Source of the DNA: Deinococcus ruber
GTDB lineage: Bacteria > Deinococcota > Deinococci > Deinococcales > Deinococcaceae
Length of the DNA stretch: 64,000 nt
Reading direction: 5' to 3'
NCBI RefSeq assembly: GCF_014648095.1
Contig: NZ_BMQL01000002.1
Location: 186,001-250,000 of the forward strand
The notes beneath the pieces are model-generated. The model was not told the origin of the DNA, made no database searches, and saw only the letters and a program-made list of their open reading frames with translations. Below, one piece after another: positions 56,405 through 64,000 of the stretch (position 1 is its first letter; the number at the start of each line of letters is the position of its first letter). A program made the translations under genes and the position numbers.

Positions 56405-57379
56405 TTAGAGCTTGGTCAGTTTCGGATACTTCTGGATCGCCTCGTCTTCGCTCAGAAATTCGCCCTCGGCATCTGGACTCCAGACCACCTCGGCGCGGAT
56501 CAGGTCACCTGGATTCAGGCCACTGATCGCCTGAAGGGCCGCCTTGACCTCCTTGGCGTCGGTGGTTCCGGCGGGGGGCATGCTGGGCAGCGCGGCGGCG
56601 GCGACAGCCAGCGTGACTGCCAGATACAGGTCGCCCGCGTCCTTCTGGAAGGTGTAGTCCTTCTTGTGGGTGTACCCGCTCTTGGGGTCCTTGTTCTGAT
56701 AGTTGCTGGTGGTCTGCTCGTCAAAGGCCGCTCTGGCCTCGGTGGCCCAGCTTCCCACCTGGCTGTCGGCAGACCCCGACGCCCCCTGAGCGCGTTCCAC
56801 GTCGCCGTAAGTCCAGCGGTCCGGGTGGCGCAGCAGCACCAGTGCGGCCTCGTTCATCATCTGCGACAGGCCCTCGTTGGTGTCGGGGTCGCCGTTCTGG
56901 GCTACCTGCTGGAGTGCGGCTTTCACCTCGTCGCCGCCGGTCATCAGAATCTGGACCATCACCGCCTGGGCCGTCGTGCCGCCGCCGCCGCTCAGCAGGC
57001 CCTTACCGCCCGCGCCGCGCCGCATGAAATACACCACCACCACGATGACCACGATCAGAATGACGATGCCGCCCAGCCCGAAGCCGCCGCCACCGCCGCC
57101 GTAACTGTTGCCGTATCCGTAGCCTGGCCCCACCGGAACGGGAATGTATCCGCCGCCCGAATAGCCGCCGCCGCGAGAGTAACCGCCCGAACTGCCACCA
57201 TACGAACCGCCGGACGAACTACCGGACGATCTGGAACTGCTGCTTCCGCTGCTGCGCCCACCGAAGCCGCCACCCGACGCGGCCTGGACAGCACTCAGCG
57301 AAAACAGCAGGGCGGCGATCAGGGCGAGGAACAACCGCCAGCGAGCCTGACGCGAGGAGCGTGGTCTGGATGGGTGCAT
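56405..57379 (-). CDS. DUF1517 family protein with Gly/Ser-rich region
   Basis: A 324-residue exported or membrane protein. A signal peptide ([20 protein letters not shown]) is followed by a low-complexity Gly/Ser/Tyr stretch to residue 100, then one membrane helix ([19 protein letters not shown]) and the DUF1517 domain ([51 protein letters not shown]), which ends [25 protein letters not shown] lies 8 nt before the ATG on the minus strand, so it is probably leaderless. Known homologues in plants and cyanobacteria are of unknown role. Confidence 0.88.
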   Translation of the reverse strand: MHPSRPRSSRQARWRLFLALIAALLFSLSAVQAASGGGFGGRSSGSSSSRSSGSSSGGSYGGSSGGYSRGGGYSGGGYIPVPVGPGYGYGNSYGGGGGGFGLGGIVILIVVIVVVVYFMRRGAGGKGLLSGGGGTTAQAVMVQILMTGGDEVKAALQQVAQNGDPDTNEGLSQMMNEAALVLLRHPDRWTYGDVERAQGASGSADSQVGSWATEARAAFDEQTTSNYQNKDPKSGYTHKKDYTFQKDAGDLYLAVTLAVAAAALPSMPPAGTTDAKEVKAALQAISGLNPGDLIRAEVVWSPDAEGEFLSEDEAIQKYPKLTKL

Positions 57380-57521
57380 AGGGTTCCAGTCTAGAGCCTT
57401 CCGGCAGCGCTGACTCTCAGGAAGCCTGATTACAGTGGGGGGGCTGTTGCCTGCGCGGCGGTCTGCTCCTCCGGTTTCGTTCCCCCGCCCCTGCTCTGCT
57501 TCTTGCTCTACAGTCGGAGGT

Positions 57522-57905
57522 ATGGAAATTCGGTTGACGCAGGAGCAGTGGGAGCAGTTTCAGGCAGATCTGTACGAGCGAGACGAGCGGCTGGAGCGGC
57601 GCGAGCCGGGCGGCACCTACAGCCGCGACGAACGGGTGGACGCGTATGTTCTGAGTGCCCACGCCGAGGCGCTGTACAGTCAGGACATCGACCCCGACCT
57701 CTGGGAAACGCTGGCCGATCTGGAAATGGAGGCGGGCAGCGAGGAAGACGCGTGGCGCATGATCCGTGAGTTCTATCTGGAGCGCGGCTGTGTGTTGGTC
57801 AAAATCGGGGAAGACCTGAACACCGACGTGGGGCCGGAGGAACGTGAGGAGTGGCTGTTCAGCGAGCGGCTGGCAGAACGCCTCGGTCTGCTGCCCGGTG
57901 CCTGA
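57522..57905 (+). CDS. Hypothetical acidic protein
   Basis: A 127-residue, strongly acidic soluble protein with abundant Glu, Arg and Trp ([75 protein letters not shown]). It seems all-helical. No family recognised. ATG 57522 has TACAGT 7 nt upstream (57509-57514) and also GGAGG, so both leaderless and SD-led translation are possible. It precedes the LEA-like gene by 92 nt. Confidence 0.72.
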   Translation: MEIRLTQEQWEQFQADLYERDERLERREPGGTYSRDERVDAYVLSAHAEALYSQDIDPDLWETLADLEMEAGSEEDAWRMIREFYLERGCVLVKIGEDLNTDVGPEEREEWLFSERLAERLGLLPGA

Positions 57906-57997
57906 TTCTGTCGCCCAGCGCGGTATCTCTACGCCGACTCAAGTAGCCCTCAGACGGTACTCATCTGAGCTGATGGCTGAGGGCCTACCGTAGAAGG

Positions 57998-58660
57998 ATG
58001 TTTGAAACACGATCTGACCGCCGCTTCCCCGTGAAGCGCTTCATCCTGTTGGGCACTCTGATCGGCGCGGGCGTGTACTTCTTCAGCCGTGAGCAGAACC
58101 GCCGCGCCCTGGACGCCAAGCTGGAAGAACTGGGTATCAAGGATTCGGTTCAGAGCGTGGCCGACGCGGGCCAGGACGGCTGGAAGAAGGTCAAGGACGC
58201 CGCTCAGGACGCTGGAAGCACCCTGGCCGACAAGGCAGAGGGCGTCAAAGACGCGGTGAAGGACACCGCCAGCAATGTTGCCGCCGCCACCAAGGACGCA
58301 GCGGCCAACGTACAGAGCGCCGCGAAAGATACGGTTGCTGCTGCCAAAGATACCGTGGCGAACGTTCAGAGCCAGGGTCAGGAGAAGGCGGCTCAGGTTG
58401 CTGACAAGCTCGCTGATACCGCAGCAAAAGCTCAGGACAAGGCTCAGGACGTTGCTGCTCAGGCCAAAGACACTGTGCAGGATGCCAAAGACGCCGCCCA
58501 GAACAAGGTGGCCGACGCCAAGGCCGCGACCGACGCGGCGGCCAGCAAAACTGCCGACAAGGTGGCCGACGCTGCCCAGACCGCCAAAGAGGGCGTAGGC
58601 AAGATGGCCGACACCGCCAAGAGCACCGCACAGGACGTTCGGAGCGACCTGAAGAAGTAA
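57998..58660 (+). CDS. LEA group 3-like repeat protein
   Basis: A 220-residue protein with one N-terminal membrane segment (FILLGTLIGAGVYFF) and, from residue 45 on, nearly continuous 11-residue periodicity rich in Ala, Lys, Asp and Gln (AKDTV, ADKVADAA, AQDKAQDVAAQAKDTVQ). This is the late-embryogenesis-abundant group 3 pattern: unstructured in water and helical on drying, protecting proteins or membranes. The membrane anchor suggests action at the inner membrane. TACCGT (57986-57991) lies exactly 6 nt before the ATG. A perfect 18-bp terminator follows. Confidence 0.88.
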   Translation: MFETRSDRRFPVKRFILLGTLIGAGVYFFSREQNRRALDAKLEELGIKDSVQSVADAGQDGWKKVKDAAQDAGSTLADKAEGVKDAVKDTASNVAAATKDAAANVQSAAKDTVAAAKDTVANVQSQGQEKAAQVADKLADTAAKAQDKAQDVAAQAKDTVQDAKDAAQNKVADAKAATDAAASKTADKVADAAQTAKEGVGKMADTAKSTAQDVRSDLKK

Positions 58661-58669
58661 GCACGCTAC

Positions 58670-58719
58670 CCAGCAAAACGGCACGCCTCCCTGTGAAGGA
58701 CGGCGTGCCGTTTTGCTGG
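58670..58719 (+). terminator. Very strong terminator after LEA-like gene
   Basis: A perfect 18-bp stem, CCAGCAAAACGGCACGCC with its complement, and a 14-nt loop. The right arm carries TTTT within the stem, giving both intrinsic termination and an mRNA-stabilising hairpin. Confidence 0.85.
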
Positions 58720-58744
58720 CGGCTGTGGCGGGCAACGCGGCGGG

Positions 58745-58990
58745 TTTCTACCACGCATTTCTGGCGTGCCCGTTGCTGTGTGGAAGCCCGGCTCCCTGGA
58801 AGCCCGGTACAATCCTGAAAGCTGTGGCGACGGTTCTGGCTGCCGTTGGTCCTTCACCTTCGTCTGTTGCCATCAGACCCCGTTGTTCCTCCCATCCATT
58901 TTCTTTCTGAAGCGCCTTTTTCTCGAACCGGTTCCGGGCCTCTGCTGTGTTCTGGCGGGCCAGACTTCGGCAGGCCAGAGAACCGCGCCT
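58745..58990 (+). ncRNA. Cobalamin (adenosylcobalamin) riboswitch
   Basis: The leader upstream of cobT shows the conserved core of the B12 element: GGAAGCCCGGTACAATCC followed by GAAAGCTGT and GGCGACGG (58797-58833), and near its 3' end the B12-box-like CAGGCCAGAGAACCGCG (58971-58987). The order, spacing and position 20-30 nt before the cobT ribosome site fit a riboswitch that turns off cobT when cobalamin is abundant. Boundaries are approximate; the P4-P6 pairing needs a covariance model. Confidence 0.8.
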
Positions 58991-59009
58991 CTTATCCACT
59001 GGAGTGTTC

Positions 59010-60095
59010 ATGTCCAACCCTCTACAGACCGTTCAGCAGCTCGTTCAGGCCATTCGCCCCGCCGACGCAGAAGTCATGCAGCAGGCCCGTGCGCGGCAGG
59101 CGCAACTGACCAAGCCCGCCGGGTCGCTCGGCCTGCTCGAAGACATCTCGGTGCGCCTCGCGGGGGTCTTTGGCACGCCGCAGCCGCATCCACGGGGCGT
59201 GGCGGTGATCGTGGCGGCAGGCGATCACGGCGTAACGGCAGAAGGCGTCAGCGCGTATCCGCCAGAGGTGACGCCCGCGATGGTCGCCAATTTTCTGGCC
59301 GAAACGCCCTGGGGCAGCGGCGGCGCGGCGGTCAATGCCATCGCCCGCACGGTTGGGGCGCGGGTCTATGTGGCCGATGCGGGCGTGAATGCCGATCTCC
59401 CGGCGCATCCCCGGCTGGTAGCCGCCAGCATCCGGCGCGGCACGCGGAACCTGCGCGTTGAAGCTGCCCTGACCCCGGAGGAAACAGAAGCTGCCGTACT
59501 GGCGGGCGCGGCGCTGGCACGGCAGGCCATCCACGACGGAGCCGATCTGCTCGTTCCCGGTGAAATGGGCATCGGCAACACCACGCCTGCCAGCGCCATC
59601 AGCGCCCGCATGCTGGGCCTGGACGTGGCGGCTGTCACCGGACGCGGCACCGGGGTAGACGACGTCACGCTGGCACGAAAACGAGAGGTGATTTCCGACG
59701 CACTGAAGCGGCAGGGCAGCGCCGCCGCCGATCCGCTGGGCGTGCTGGCTGATCTGGGCGGACTGGAGATCGCCTTCATGCTGGGCGTCATGCTCGAAGC
59801 GGCGGCGCAGCGGCGAGCCATTGTCCTCGACGGCTTTGTCGAGGGCAGCGCCGCGCTGATCGGTGTGGCGCTGGCTCCGGCTCTGGGCGACTATCTGTTC
59901 GCGGCGGGCGAGTGCGCCGAGATCGGGCACGCCGCCCAGCTCGCCCACCTGGGCCTGACGCCGATGTTCCGGCTGGGCCTGCGTCTGGGTGAGGGAACCG
60001 GCGGCGTGCTGGCGGCCCCTCTGCTGCTGAGCGCTGCTGCCACCCTCAGAGAGATGCAGACCTTTGCCGAGGCCAGTGTGCCGGAAGGAAACTAG
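59010..60095 (+). CDS. cobT: Nicotinate-nucleotide-dimethylbenzimidazole phosphoribosyltransferase
   Basis: Makes alpha-ribazole phosphate for the lower nucleotide loop of cobalamin; 361 residues. Family blocks: AQLTKPAGSLGLLEDI, VAAGDHGVTAEGVSAYP, LLVPGEMGIGNTTPASAI (the EMGIGNTT motif) and GGLEIAFMLGVMLEAA. The catalytic glutamate region near the C-terminus (LRLGEGTGGVLAAPLL) is intact. GGAG lies 7 nt before ATG 59010. It stands alone with its own riboswitch, suggesting cobinamide salvage rather than de novo synthesis at this locus. Confidence 0.95.
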   Translation: MSNPLQTVQQLVQAIRPADAEVMQQARARQAQLTKPAGSLGLLEDISVRLAGVFGTPQPHPRGVAVIVAAGDHGVTAEGVSAYPPEVTPAMVANFLAETPWGSGGAAVNAIARTVGARVYVADAGVNADLPAHPRLVAASIRRGTRNLRVEAALTPEETEAAVLAGAALARQAIHDGADLLVPGEMGIGNTTPASAISARMLGLDVAAVTGRGTGVDDVTLARKREVISDALKRQGSAAADPLGVLADLGGLEIAFMLGVMLEAAAQRRAIVLDGFVEGSAALIGVALAPALGDYLFAAGECAEIGHAAQLAHLGLTPMFRLGLRLGEGTGGVLAAPLLLSAAATLREMQTFAEASVPEGN

Positions 60096-60112
60096 GCGTC
60101 AGGGAAAGAGGC

Positions 60113-60165
60113 GGGCAGGAAAAGGGGGATGGTTGCTTTAGCGCAGTCACCCCCTTTTCCTGCCC
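60113..60165. terminator. Bidirectional terminator between cobT and the dioxygenase-hydrolase
   Basis: A perfect 16-bp inverted repeat GGGCAGGAAAAGGGGG (60113-60128) and CCCCCTTTTCCTGCCC (60150-60165) with a 21-nt loop separates convergent genes. Confidence 0.8.
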
Positions 60166-60186
60166 CTGCCTACTCTCCGCCTGCGC

Positions 60187-61881
60187 TTACACGCTTTCGA
60201 AGGCGAGCGCCTGCATCATGCGGCCCACCGCGTCCAGCTCTTCCTGCACGATGGTGTGCGGCATGCCTGGATACACGCGGGCATCGACCTTGCCGCCCAG
60301 CGCAGTGAAGAGGGCAGCGCTCTGCTGAAAGCGCTCCAGCGGAACATGCGCGTCCTGGTCGCTGTTGCCCATGAAGATGGGGGTTCCCGCGAGGTTGCCG
60401 GAGTGCTCCAGGGTGATGAGGCCGCCGCTGTACACGAACACACCGCCGTAGCGCTGCGGGTGGCGGGCCACGAATTCGCTGACCAGGCACGCTCCCTGCG
60501 AGAACCCGCCCAGCATCACGCGCTCGGCAGGAATACCCGCCGCTGCCAGTTCGGCCATCAGGGCTTCAAGGCGGCCCAGCGCCGTACCAAGCGCGGGTTG
60601 ATTCTGCTCGACCGGGGCCAGAAAACTTTGCGGATACCACGACGGTCCCTGTCCGGCCAGACTGGGGGCCTGCGGTGCAAGGTACGCATACACCGACTGA
60701 TTCCACACATCCGTGAGTTGCAGGATGTCGGCGGCGCTGCCACCCCGTCCATGAACCAGAATCAGGGCGACTCGGGCCTCTGACAGTGGGCGGCCTGCCC
60801 GCAGCGTGTCGGCGTCGCGTGCCTGAGTGGGCTGCCGGGGGGCGGTGGATTCTGAGGACTGGGCAGGGGAGACAGCCTGCACAGGTCTGCCCGAGGTACC
60901 GCCGCCGATTTCCACGTTGTACTCGTGGTTCACGACGCGGGGCACTCGCTGCTCGATGGCGGCCCGCTTGCTCTCGAACCACTCCGGCAGCATCAGGTGA
61001 CTGCCCAACTCGTCTACGCTCTCGTCGGCATCGAAGCCGGGCGCATCGGTGGCGATCTCGAACAGCACGCCGTTGGGTTCTCTGAAATAGATGCTGTGGA
61101 AGTACTGGCGATCCTGCACCGGGGTCGGCTGGTAGCCCGCCTGCTTCAGCGTTGCCATGTATTCGGCCTGTTCGCTGTCGTCCACCGTTCGCAGCGCCAC
61201 ATGGTGAATGCTGCCCGCGCCGAAGCGTCCGCGTGGCTTGCCGGGGCGCTCCACCGCATCGACGTACAGACCCACGCCTGCCCCTGCACCCCGGAAGCGG
61301 TAGCGGGTGCCTTCGGGGTCGGTGTCCTGTCCGGCGGCCTCGAAGCCCAGTTGCCCCACCAGCAGATCGGCAATGGGTTTCACGCTGCCCACCCAGAGCG
61401 TGACGCTGTGGAAGCCCTGAAGCGCGTGCTGTGCCGGAACGGGCGAGGCAGGCCACGGCACCGGAACGTCCAGCCCGGCAGCCCGCTCGTCGACGATCAG
61501 TTCGATCAGGGTGCCGTCTGGGTCTTCAGCACTCAGAACCGTGTGCCCAAAGCGCTGAGACTCGGTGGGCACGAATCCGTGCTCGCTCAGCCGCTCGCGC
61601 CAGTAGTCGAGGCTGGCGGCTGCGATGCTGTACGCCGTCGCCACGGCCTCGCCGTTGCCGCGCACGCCACGCGCCGCACCCTGCCACGGAAAGTGCGTCA
61701 TGACCGTACCGGGGCTGCCGACCTGATCGCCGTAATACAGGTGATACGTGCCCGGATCGTCGAAATTGACCGTGACCTTGACCACCCGCTGCCCCAGGAC
61801 CACGCTGTAAAAGTCGATATTGCGCTGGGCGCTGGCCGCCATCACGGTGACATGGTGCAGACCTTGAACGGAGTTCTTCAT
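60187..61881 (-). CDS. Fused ring-cleaving dioxygenase and carboxylesterase (MhqE-MhqD type)
   Basis: A 564-residue fusion. Residues 1-320 are an extradiol dioxygenase of the VOC superfamily (LinE/PcpA/MhqO-E type) with two glyoxalase-like modules; metal ligands are probably the histidine of GLHHVTV, a histidine in SIHHVALRT and the glutamate in NGVLFEIATD. After a Ser/Thr-rich linker, residues 360-564 are an alpha/beta hydrolase of the phospholipase/carboxylesterase group: ILVHGRGGS, nucleophile GGFSQGA, acid in SDQDAHVP, histidine in GMPHTI. In Bacillus these are the two separate genes mhqE and mhqD, controlled by MarR-type MhqR and giving quinone resistance. TTTAAT is 6 nt before the ATG. 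Confidence 0.88.
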   Translation of the reverse strand: MKNSVQGLHHVTVMAASAQRNIDFYSVVLGQRVVKVTVNFDDPGTYHLYYGDQVGSPGTVMTHFPWQGAARGVRGNGEAVATAYSIAAASLDYWRERLSEHGFVPTESQRFGHTVLSAEDPDGTLIELIVDERAAGLDVPVPWPASPVPAQHALQGFHSVTLWVGSVKPIADLLVGQLGFEAAGQDTDPEGTRYRFRGAGAGVGLYVDAVERPGKPRGRFGAGSIHHVALRTVDDSEQAEYMATLKQAGYQPTPVQDRQYFHSIYFREPNGVLFEIATDAPGFDADESVDELGSHLMLPEWFESKRAAIEQRVPRVVNHEYNVEIGGGTSGRPVQAVSPAQSSESTAPRQPTQARDADTLRAGRPLSEARVALILVHGRGGSAADILQLTDVWNQSVYAYLAPQAPSLAGQGPSWYPQSFLAPVEQNQPALGTALGRLEALMAELAAAGIPAERVMLGGFSQGACLVSEFVARHPQRYGGVFVYSGGLITLEHSGNLAGTPIFMGNSDQDAHVPLERFQQSAALFTALGGKVDARVYPGMPHTIVQEELDAVGRMMQALAFESV

Positions 61882-61887
61882 GTAGAC

Positions 61888-61910
61888 ATTAAACCACTTA
61901 ACGTTAAGTG
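61888..61910 (-). promoter_or_regulatory. Promoter and palindromic operator of the fused dioxygenase
   Basis: On the minus strand TTTAAT (61893-61888) is the -10 box for a leaderless message. Immediately upstream lies a perfect 16-bp palindrome CACTTAACGTTAAGTG (61895-61910). Its spacing between -35 and -10 suggests a steric repressor; the MarR-family regulator encoded at 62317-62772 is the natural candidate. Confidence 0.75.
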
Positions 61911-62021
61911 TATTTGTGATCTGCCTTTCGTGTTCTGGCCTTGCCACGGCTCTGGCAGGACACGCAGACGCCCGTTCATGTCGTACTCATTGAAGAGGAC
62001 AAAATGCGCTACGCTACTGCC

Positions 62022-62282
62022 ATGACCAGCACAACCGAATACAAATTCGCGGTGGGCGTCTGGCTCGTCAATGGCGAGACGCTGTTCTTTCAGGCCACAC
62101 GGGTTCAGGTCAGCAATTTCAGGAACGATTACAGCCTGTACGTATCGCAGGGCCAGAACAAGGTGGTGTCGCTGGCGACCAATCAGCGAACCTACGACGT
62201 GCCGCTCAGCTCGATTCTGTATTACGTGGTCGAGAACTGGGAACTGGACGGCGTGAAGTCGCTCGGCGTCAACGCGTCCTGA
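62022..62282 (+). CDS. Small hypothetical protein
   Basis: An 86-residue soluble protein (TSTTEYKFAVGVWLVNGETLFFQATRVQVSNFRNDYSLYVSQGQNKVVSLATNQRTYDVPLSSILYYVVENWELDG). Strand-rich, aromatic, ending VNAS; it looks like a small beta barrel or SH3/OB-like domain, without a family I can name. TACGCT (62010-62015) lies exactly 6 nt before the ATG, a leaderless promoter. It is divergent from the fused dioxygenase and convergent with the MarR gene. Confidence 0.7.
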   Translation: MTSTTEYKFAVGVWLVNGETLFFQATRVQVSNFRNDYSLYVSQGQNKVVSLATNQRTYDVPLSSILYYVVENWELDGVKSLGVNAS

Positions 62283-62316
62283 AAACGTTGCTCGGGTGTG
62301 GCCTGCGGGCAACCCT

Positions 62317-62772
62317 CTAGCTCTCTACCAACGACAGACCCAGCCGCTTGCTCAGTTCGGCAAGCTGGCTCAGTTCCTCGGGGGTCAGGGCAGAGAAGAC
62401 CTGCATCACGTTCTGAATGTGGTGCGGCATCAGGCGGTGAATCAGCTCGAAGCCGCGTTCCGTCAGCGAGACGGTCATGATGCGGCGGTCTTTCAGATCG
62501 CGTTCACGCTGCACCAGTCCGTCTCGTTCCAGATTGTCGATCACCATTGTCAGGTTGCCACTGGAACGCAGAATCTTGTCGGCAAGCTGCCGCTGGCTGA
62601 GTGGCCCGATATGGTAAAGCGCCTCCAGCACGCCAAACTGGCTGATGGTCAGATTGTGCACGGCCAGGTGCCTGTTGGCACGTACTTCCATTGCATGGGC
62701 GGCCCGCCAGACCTTGATATAGGCGTCAAGCGCCGCCTTCTCTGCGTCTGTACCTGTGTATCTCGTCGCCAT
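62317..62772 (-). CDS. MarR family transcriptional regulator
   Basis: A 151-residue winged-helix repressor. HNLTISQFGVLEALYHIGPLSQRQLADKILRSSGNLTMVIDNLERDGLVQRERDLKDRRIMTVSLTERGF is a textbook MarR DNA-binding core with the DxRxxxVxLT wing. The N-terminal helices form the dimer interface. Start ATG 62772 (TTG at 62781 possible); TAGTAT lies 9 nt upstream. Given the neighbouring fused MhqE-MhqD gene and its palindrome, it probably senses quinones or catechols like MhqR. It has no conserved cysteine in the core, so sensing may not be thiol-based. Confidence 0.93.
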   Translation of the reverse strand: MATRYTGTDAEKAALDAYIKVWRAAHAMEVRANRHLAVHNLTISQFGVLEALYHIGPLSQRQLADKILRSSGNLTMVIDNLERDGLVQRERDLKDRRIMTVSLTERGFELIHRLMPHHIQNVMQVFSALTPEELSQLAELSKRLGLSLVES

Positions 62773-62940
62773 TCTGGACAAATACTACGCGAGTCGGCAC
62801 GATCACAGGACCGTATATGTTGAGACGATCAAAAGGCGTTTAGTCTCATCATCTGCGAGTGCCTTTTCAGACACTGCATTAAATGCTACACAGCTCTGTT
62901 GGCCCACATCGCTTTTGCCGCGCACAGAGCAGGTCGAGGA

Positions 62941-62956
62941 TGTGAAGTTCTTCACA
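62941..62956. promoter_or_regulatory. CRP/DdrI-type binding site candidate
   Basis: TGTGAAGTTCTTCACA is a perfect palindrome of the form TGTGA-N6-TCACA, the consensus for CRP-family proteins; Deinococcus DdrI recognises the same form. It lies about 170 nt upstream of the MarR start on the minus strand and 130 nt from the sppA stop. Confidence 0.55.
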
Positions 62957-62989
62957 CTGCACTGTATCTCAACACTGCACTGTATCTCA
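62954..62989 (+). repeat. Perfect 18-bp tandem duplication
   Basis: ACACTGCACTGTATCTCA occurs twice head to tail (62954-62971, 62972-62989), starting inside the right half of the CRP-like palindrome, so the ACA of the site is repeated. Confidence 0.85.
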
Positions 62990-63086
62990 AAACGAGAAAG
63001 AGCAACGAACCGGGGAAGCCGTCCCACGGGTTCATTGCTCTGCTGGTGCTATCGAGCCGGAAGGCGGCTCAGCGGAGGTTCACTCC

Positions 63087-64000
63087 TCAGCGGATGTGTA
63101 GATCACTGTCGAGCCACAGCATCACCTGACCGCTCGGCAGTCCTGCCGTCAGGTGCAGGCTGGCAGCTTCGTCTGCCGCTTCCTGGGCGAACTCTGGCAG
63201 CGGGCCACGGTTCTTTGGGCCAGCCGTCCAGGTGGGTGCGCCGTAGGGCAGGCCGCTCAGTTCGCAGGCCCGCTGCACGGCGGTATGCAGGTCGCCCAGT
63301 TCGTCGATCAGGCCCAGGGCCAGCGCGTCCTGACCGCTCCAGATGCGCCCGCGTCCCAGCTCGTTGACACGTTCAGGCGTCATGCCGCGCCCGTCGGCCA
63401 CCCGCGTGATGAAGCGCTGATACACCTCCTCGATGCTGCGCTCGACCAGGTGGCGCTGGGTGTCGTTGAAAGCTCGGGCCGAACTGTACATCAGCGCGGT
63501 GTCGTGGCGGCTGACACCCTCGGGATTCAGCCCCTGCCGCCGGTTGAATTCCTCCAGGACCGGTTTGCCACTCACCACACCGATGCTTCCGGTGATGGTG
63601 TAGGGGCTGGCGAGCACGGTATTGGCGGCAGCCAGCACGTAATAGCCGCCCGACGCCGCCACCCGGCCCATTACCGCCACCACCGGCTTCTGAAGCTGCT
63701 GCACTTCGCGCCAGATCAGATCGGAGGCCAGCGCCGAGCCGCCGCCGGAATCGACGTACAGCACCACCGCCTTCGTCTTCTTGTCTTCGGCAGCCCGCCG
63801 AAGTGCTGCCACCACGGTATCGGAACCCGCGCTGACACCGCCGAACAGCGGCAGGGGATTGCGCTGAGATTTGCCGGTCACGATGGTGCCGACGACGGGC
63901 ACGATGGCAATGCGTCCGGCGTCGCTGCCCCCGGCTGGGCGGCGCGGTGGGCGCAGCAGGTCGAGCACAGCAGTCACCGGGCGGGTTGCCGGGCCGATCA
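63087..64000 (-). CDS. sppA: Signal peptide peptidase SppA (S49), 5' end outside window
   Basis: The last 304 codons of a membrane protease that degrades cleaved signal peptides. VVLYVDSGGGSALASDLIWREVQ and VMGRVAASGGYYVLAAANTVLASPYTITGSIGV are the S49 blocks; the nucleophile is the serine in AASGGYY. A lysine at the position used by single-domain SppA, about 50 residues later, is not present (VSRHDTAL region), so the catalytic lysine is probably in the missing N-terminal half, as in the two-domain E. coli enzyme. The frame is open to the window edge; the GTG at 63977 is unlikely to be the true start. Confidence 0.88.
   Translation of the reverse strand, partial: IGPATRPVTAVLDLLRPPRRPAGGSDAGRIAIVPVVGTIVTGKSQRNPLPLFGGVSAGSDTVVAALRRAAEDKKTKAVVLYVDSGGGSALASDLIWREVQQLQKPVVAVMGRVAASGGYYVLAAANTVLASPYTITGSIGVVSGKPVLEEFNRRQGLNPEGVSRHDTALMYSSARAFNDTQRHLVERSIEEVYQRFITRVADGRGMTPERVNELGRGRIWSGQDALALGLIDELGDLHTAVQRACELSGLPYGAPTWTAGPKNRGPLPEFAQEAADEAASLHLTAGLPSGQVMLWLDSDLHIR

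Noticed and set aside
62803..63027. 74-codon minus-strand frame with repeated EIQCSV
   Set aside because: The repetition only reflects the 18-bp tandem duplication in intergenic DNA; composition is not protein-like.

Overview
The window is a gene-dense, high-GC bacterial chromosome segment that looks like Deinococcus or a very close relative. Evidence: (i) many genes start directly on a TANNNT box placed 6-8 nt before ATG/GTG with no Shine-Dalgarno, the leaderless style known from Deinococcus; (ii) a LysK-type hydrolase of the amino-carrier-protein lysine pathway typical of Deinococcus-Thermus; (iii) FadR-like operators of the type described in Thermus; (iv) WHy/LEA-type and LEA-3-like stress proteins, a phytoene-synthase-family protein and Deinococcus-type small hypotheticals. 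I see no rRNA, tRNA, insertion sequence, CRISPR array or prophage. Most of the window is ordinary housekeeping and metabolic core; two AT-richer orphan genes (17.8 kb and 46.5 kb) look acquired.

Layout. 0-7 kb: end of one acyl-CoA dehydrogenase, a 5'-nucleotidase lipoprotein, a second acyl-CoA dehydrogenase, a large exported protein and etfBA. 7-11.5 kb: Cys-cluster protein, GAF/HD-type protein, S41 protease, TauE exporter. 11.5-15.3 kb: peptide-type ABC importer (binding protein and two permeases, no ATPases). 15.4-21.5 kb: beta-oxidation (fadN-like, fadA) interleaved with an orphan gene, a RibD-C reductase and a hydrolase. 21.5-26.2 kb (minus): intradiol dioxygenase, rpsP, and a cell-division operon ftsE-ftsX-envC-like. 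26.6-29.7 kb: small membrane protein, lysK, membrane/linker protein. 30-36.4 kb: typA, csaA, NADP-dependent oxidoreductase, phytoene-synthase family, methyltransferase, holin-like pair. 36.5-39.2 kb: Fur-family regulator and metal ABC binding protein plus ATPase without a permease. 39.3-46.4 kb: assimilatory sulfate reduction operon sir-cysC-cysH-sat followed by an Ssu-type ABC importer. 46.5-58.7 kb: orphan propeller-like protein, amidase, WHy lipoprotein, LolA-like protein, LysM-NlpC/P60 protein, family 4 uracil-DNA glycosylase, dtd, a TetR-controlled operon with a striking operator array, DUF1517 protein and a LEA-3-like protein. 58.7-64 kb: cobalamin riboswitch-cobT, a fused dioxygenase-hydrolase of Mhq type under a palindromic operator with a MarR regulator nearby, and the C-terminal half of SppA.

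The genes group into a few functional stories. Fatty-acid oxidation: acyl-CoA dehydrogenases feed electrons to EtfBA, while FadN-like and FadA proteins complete the cycle; the second dehydrogenase, etfBA and fadN share a 15-bp operator, so one repressor probably controls all three. Sulfur: four contiguous genes take sulfate to sulfide, with an importer behind them. Envelope: FtsEX with its degenerate LytM effector, an NlpC/P60 hydrolase, LolA-like and SppA proteins. Stress and desiccation: LEA-like and WHy proteins, uracil-DNA glycosylase, quinone/catechol defence. The best candidates for follow-up are the shared FadR-type operators, the riboswitch, the fused Mhq enzyme and its operator, the nested TetR operator array, a small dispersed repeat that carries the stop codons of two unrelated genes, and the promoter-plus-immediate-hairpin in front of typA. 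I found no clearly unprecedented multi-gene system.
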